Assembly (NCBI GenBank): GCA_900754755.1
Contig: CAAEEC010000337.1
Location: forward strand, 1 to 9,110
DNA: 9,110 nt
Reading direction: 5' to 3'
Source of the DNA: Clostridia bacterium
GTDB lineage: Bacteria; Bacillota; Clostridia; Christensenellales; Aristaeellaceae
The notes under the pieces are model-generated. The model did not search any database and was not told the origin of the DNA. It worked only from the letters and a program-made list of their open reading frames with translations. The position numbers were made by a program, and so were the translations under genes. Positions 6,166-9,110 of the stretch are shown in pieces. Numbering within the stretch: position 1 is the stretch's first letter; the number at the start of each line of letters is the position of its first letter.

Positions 6166-7845
6166 TTATTGCGCATGCGCAGAGGCCAGCAGGTGCTGGG
6201 CATGCTTGATGCTGGTTTCGCCGCTGCCGCCAATCAAGCGCGCAATTTCGCCCACACGGCCATCGTCATCCAATCTGCGCACATAAGAACCAGTGCGGCC
6301 GTCTTCCACCCGCTTTTCCACGACAAAATGCGCATCGCCCATCGCCGCAATCTGCGGAAGATGGGTTATGCACAAAACCTGCCTGTGCGCGGCGATGCGA
6401 TGCAGTTTTTCCGCCACCGTTTGCGCCATGCGCCCGGAAACGCCCGTATCGATTTCATCGAATACCATGGAATCCACGCCGCCGCCCTCCGCGGCGATGG
6501 CCTTCATCGCCAGCATGATGCGCGAAAGCTCGCCGCCGGACGCCGTCATGCGAAGCGGCTTGAGCGGTTCGCCGGGATTGGGCGAAATCATAAATTCCAC
6601 CGCGTCCAGCCCATGCGCGGTGAAATCCGCTTCTGGCGCGATGCGCACCTCAAACTGCGTACCCGCCATGCCCAGCTCGGAAAGCTCCTGCACCAGCATT
6701 TTTTCCAACCTGCGCGCTATGATTGTGCGTGATTGCGTCAATTCGCCGCACAGCGCGCGCAGCGCCTTCTCCTGTGCCGCAATTTGTTTGCGCAGTTCGC
6801 TGGCTCGCTCATCGTTTTTTTCCAGCGATTCGTATTCCCGCTTGGCCGCGTCCAAAAACGCGAGCACATCTTCCACTTGCGCGCCGTATTTGCGCTCCAA
6901 TTTGTGAATGGCGTCCAAACGGTCGCCTACGCGCTCCGCCGCTCGTTCGTCATAATCCATGCTTTCCAGCATATCCTGGAGCTCATAGCCGATTTCCCGC
7001 GCGTTAACGGCCATTTCCTCAATTCGGTCGCGCAATTGGCCAAACCGCTCGTCGATGCCCGCAAGCTCTCCCAGCGCAGAGGAAGCGCGGGAAAGCAATT
7101 CCTGCGCCGCGTGCGTTTTGCCGCCGCCCAGATATACAAGCGCATAGGCCGTTTTCACGCCTTCAGCAATTTTTTCCGCGTGCTGCATCAAGCGGTATTT
7201 GCGCAACAAGGCCTCTTCCTCGCCCGGTTTGGGCTTTACCGCCTCGATTTCCGCAATTTGATTGGCCAAGGTATCCAGCCTGCGAGCGCGCTCGGAAGCG
7301 TCTAACTCCGTCTGCGCGAGCAGCGCGCGCGCATCCCGCAGCGCCGCATACGCCTCCGCCACGCGCCCCATCAGCGCTGCGTGCGCCGCATCGCCAAATT
7401 CATCGAGAAATTCCCGGTGCCGCTGCGGATTGAGGAGCGCCTGGTGCTCGTGCTGGCCATGCACGTCCATGAGCAACGCGGTCAGCCTGCGCACTTGCGA
7501 AAGCGGCAGCATCATGCCCGATATCCGGCTGACGCTCCTGCCCGAGCGCGTCAATTCGCGCGATACGCCAATGAGCCCGTCTTCCGCCTCCAGCCCCAAT
7601 TCTGCTAGCAGAGACAGCGCGGCAGAATTTCCCGCTACGTCAAACAACGCCTGCACAACGGCTTTGTCTGTGCCCGTGCGCACAATATCGCGCTCCGCGC
7701 GCCCACCCAACATAAGGTTTACGGAATCTACCAGGATGGATTTGCCCGCGCCTGTTTCACCCGTGAGCACATTGAGGCCCGGCGCAAATTCCACGCGCAG
7801 TTCATCGATCAAAGCCACGTTTTTAATTGACAATTCCAGCAGCAT
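6166..7845 (-). CDS. recN: DNA repair protein RecN
   Basis: RecN is a cytoplasmic SMC-like ATPase that gathers and protects DNA ends during RecA-dependent repair of double-strand breaks. The 559-residue product has Walker A GETGAGKS at 29-36 and the RecN-typical DVHGQHEHQ at 127-135. A long charged coiled-coil region follows (about 155-385), broken by a central hinge-like part. The ABC signature TASGGELSR is at 434-442, Walker B VFDEIDTGVSG at 461-471 and the H-loop THLPQIA at 494-500. Order and length are those of the family. The frame is open upstream to 7902, but the ATG at 7845 gives the normal N-terminus (MLLELSIKNVALID) and has GGGGAG 7 nt before it. It follows argR by 62 bp, the common clostridial arrangement. 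The genes usual after recN in spore formers (spoIVB, spo0A) are not here. Confidence 0.97.
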   Translation of the reverse strand: MLLELSIKNVALIDELRVEFAPGLNVLTGETGAGKSILVDSVNLMLGGRAERDIVRTGTDKAVVQALFDVAGNSAALSLLAELGLEAEDGLIGVSRELTRSGRSVSRISGMMLPLSQVRRLTALLMDVHGQHEHQALLNPQRHREFLDEFGDAAHAALMGRVAEAYAALRDARALLAQTELDASERARRLDTLANQIAEIEAVKPKPGEEEALLRKYRLMQHAEKIAEGVKTAYALVYLGGGKTHAAQELLSRASSALGELAGIDERFGQLRDRIEEMAVNAREIGYELQDMLESMDYDERAAERVGDRLDAIHKLERKYGAQVEDVLAFLDAAKREYESLEKNDERASELRKQIAAQEKALRALCGELTQSRTIIARRLEKMLVQELSELGMAGTQFEVRIAPEADFTAHGLDAVEFMISPNPGEPLKPLRMTASGGELSRIMLAMKAIAAEGGGVDSMVFDEIDTGVSGRMAQTVAEKLHRIAAHRQVLCITHLPQIAAMGDAHFVVEKRVEDGRTGSYVRRLDDDGRVGEIARLIGGSGETSIKHAQHLLASAHAQ

Positions 7846-7907
7846 TGCTTTTCTCCCCAGTTTTCTCCCGCGTGAATTCACTTTGCCAGCCGCCGAACCC
7901 ATCGCGC

Positions 7908-8363
7908 CTACTTTTTGGCGGAAAGCGAGCGAAACCGTCCAATGACGGTATCCACAATCTCTTCGCTTTGTAGCACCACCAAAATGGTGTTATCTCCCGC
8001 GATACACCCGATGATTTCCGGCCATTTCAAGCTATCGATCGCCTCCGCGGCGGCATTGGCCGAGGCGGACAGCGTTTTGATCACAATCAGATTTTTGGCC
8101 CCGGTGATGGACAACACCGATTCCGAAAAAATGCGGATAAACCGCTCGTTCATGCCCTTTTCCGCCCGTTCAGCGGTTGCGTATTTATATCCCCCGTTCT
8201 CCGCCAACACCTTGAGCAGGCGAAGCTCCTTAATATCCCGCGATACCGTGGCTTGCGTAACGTTCACGCCATGGTTCTTCAGTTCTTCCGCCAGTTCTTC
8301 CTGCGTTTCGATGTCCTTTGATTCGATAATTTCCAGAATCAAGGCATGCCGCATCGTCTTCAC
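7908..8363 (-). CDS. argR: Arginine repressor ArgR/AhrC
   Basis: ArgR is a hexameric DNA-binding protein that represses arginine biosynthesis and activates catabolism when arginine is bound. The 151-residue product has an N-terminal winged helix-turn-helix domain (about 1-70) with IETQEEL at 18-24 and the recognition signature TQATVSRDIKELRL at 36-49. The C-terminal oligomerisation and arginine-binding domain (about 80-151) carries GCIAGDNTILVV at 119-130. In the well-studied family members this motif is GDD; here the second Asp is Asn (codon AAC). The start is taken as the GTG at 8363 because AGAGGGGGG lies 7 nt before it and the N-terminus then aligns with AhrC. The ATG at 8354 would be 16 nt from the SD. 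The gene follows nadK by 23 bp. I saw no clear ARG box in this window. Confidence 0.95.
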   Translation of the reverse strand: MKTMRHALILEIIESKDIETQEELAEELKNHGVNVTQATVSRDIKELRLLKVLAENGGYKYATAERAEKGMNERFIRIFSESVLSITGAKNLIVIKTLSASANAAAEAIDSLKWPEIIGCIAGDNTILVVLQSEEIVDTVIGRFRSLSAKK

Positions 8364-8370
8364 ATCGCCG

Positions 8371-8380
8371 CCCCCCTCTA
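8371..8380 (-). promoter_or_regulatory. SD that fixes the argR GTG start
   Basis: TAGAGGGGGG on the minus strand is 7 nt from the GTG at 8363 but 16 nt from the next in-frame ATG at 8354, which favours the GTG start. It lies in the 23-bp gap after nadK. Confidence 0.7.
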
Positions 8381-8386
8381 TAAAAA

Positions 8387-9110
8387 CTACCACTCCGAGA
8401 GCTTTTCTCTCAAAAGGTGATAAAAATTTCTTTGATTCAACCGAAGGAATTTTGCCGTTTTTTCCGCTCGTTCTACCCCGATTTCGCGCACATGGGGCCA
8501 CATTGCCCGTCCATCGCACACCGCCTGCGCGCTGCCATTTTCGCCCACCACCCGCAGGCAAATCCTGTCTTCTTCCGAAACGACCACCGGCCTGGAAGAC
8601 ATGGTATGCGGGCAAATTGGCGTGAGTACAAAAGCCTTCACGCTGGGCGCAATGATGGGCCCACCCGCCGAAAGCGAATACGCCGTGGAGCCCGTAACCG
8701 TCGAGGCGATGATTCCATCGCCCGATACGCGCGCCACAGGATAGCCGTTGACATCCGCCTCAATGGTGAGAATGCGCGCAGATACACCGGCGCGCACAAT
8801 GGCGATTTCATTGAGCGCAAAGGCGGATTCGCCGCTTTCTGCCCGCGCGCGCATCAAAGTACGCTCTTCGATCTGCCACTTGCCCGCCATCAACTGCGCA
8901 ATGCCATCCTCCATATGCGCGGGTTCAATTTCTGTCAAAAACCCTACGCGCCCCAGGTTGATTCCCAAGATCGGCTGCTCCGCTGGAAGCGCAATATCCA
9001 GCGCGGCCAAAATGGTGCCATCGCCGCCCAAAACGCACAAAAAATCGCACGCAGAAAGCGCCGCCCGATCCTCCGGTAGCCCGCGCACACAGCGCACGCC
9101 ATAGGAAAGA
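8387..9110 (-). CDS. nadK: NAD kinase, N-terminus cut by the window edge
   Basis: NAD kinase phosphorylates NAD+ with ATP (or polyphosphate) to make NADP+, the only route to NADP in most bacteria. It is cytoplasmic. The visible 240 residues contain the hallmarks in order: GGDGT at 28-32, NLGRVGFLTE at 51-60, NE at 100-101, the long conserved block at 129-152 containing SGDGIIASTVTGSTAYS and AGGPI, and TPICPHTMSSRP at 163-174 (numbers count from the right edge of the window). The start codon lies beyond 9110. By comparison with other NAD kinases about 45-50 residues are missing. The GTG at 9095-9097 is an internal codon, since the frame continues to the edge. It is likely co-transcribed with argR and recN downstream. 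Confidence 0.95.
   Translation of the reverse strand, partial: LSYGVRCVRGLPEDRAALSACDFLCVLGGDGTILAALDIALPAEQPILGINLGRVGFLTEIEPAHMEDGIAQLMAGKWQIEERTLMRARAESGESAFALNEIAIVRAGVSARILTIEADVNGYPVARVSGDGIIASTVTGSTAYSLSAGGPIIAPSVKAFVLTPICPHTMSSRPVVVSEEDRICLRVVGENGSAQAVCDGRAMWPHVREIGVERAEKTAKFLRLNQRNFYHLLREKLSEW

Noticed and set aside
7872..7881. Perfect 10-bp palindrome GTGAATTCAC between argR and recN, resembling overlapped ARG-box halves (TGAAT/ATTCA)
   Set aside because: Ten-bp perfect palindromes are expected about once per kilobase by chance, and a real ARG box is about 18 bp with a spacer between the halves. No second copy is nearby.
8383..8415. Possible hairpin with a later T-run at the nadK-argR junction (GAGAG-AAAAG-CTCTC, then TTTTT)
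   Set aside because: The strong stem is only 5 bp, lies inside nadK, and the T-run is separated from it by about 12 nt, so it does not fit an intrinsic terminator.
8364..8615. Longer argR product starting inside nadK
   Set aside because: The added residues are out-of-frame translation of nadK and do not match ArgR, and a well-placed SD supports the GTG at 8363.

Overview
This window is nine genes and one gene edge, all read on the minus strand, from a moderately GC-rich bacterium. It is most likely a member of the Clostridia (Bacillota). The reasons are the nadK-argR-recN order, a six-gene rnf operon in the order C-D-G-E-A-B, an RnfB with extra ferredoxin-type domains, and strong G-rich Shine-Dalgarno (SD) sequences before almost every gene. 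I did not run a search, so placement below class level would be a guess.

In the direction of transcription (right to left), the window opens with the 3' part of nadK (NAD kinase, cut by the right edge). Next come argR (arginine repressor, best read from a GTG start) and recN (double-strand-break repair ATPase). After a 123-bp gap with the only convincing promoter in the window, an extended -10 element, comes the complete operon rnfC-rnfD-rnfG-rnfE-rnfA-rnfB. The genes touch or overlap (TAATG, 8-bp overlap, 1-bp gap, ATGA overlap, 14-bp gap). A small PlsC-like acyltransferase begins 8 bp after rnfB without a recognisable SD. At the left edge, after 53 bp, a further minus-strand gene starts that encodes an apparently membrane-anchored protein. 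Only its first 22 codons are visible.

The core of the window is the Rnf complex, a membrane ferredoxin:NAD+ oxidoreductase that couples electron transfer to pumping of Na+ or H+. RnfC (NADH/FMN/2x[4Fe-4S]), RnfD and RnfG (covalent FMN), RnfA and RnfE (paired membrane subunits with conserved cysteines) and RnfB (ferredoxin-side Fe-S wire) all have their expected motifs and look intact.

I did not find an undescribed system. The items worth a second look are modest: an acidic C-terminal extension of about 85 residues on RnfG; the acyltransferase attached to the rnf operon, with Gly in place of the Asp of the HX4D motif and no SD; an Asp-to-Asn change in the arginine-binding GDD motif of ArgR; a seven-motif Fe-S RnfB; and the lack of spoIVB/spo0A after recN. 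I saw no RNA genes, CRISPR, insertion sequences or convincing intrinsic terminators. No gene-free stretch exceeds 123 bp.
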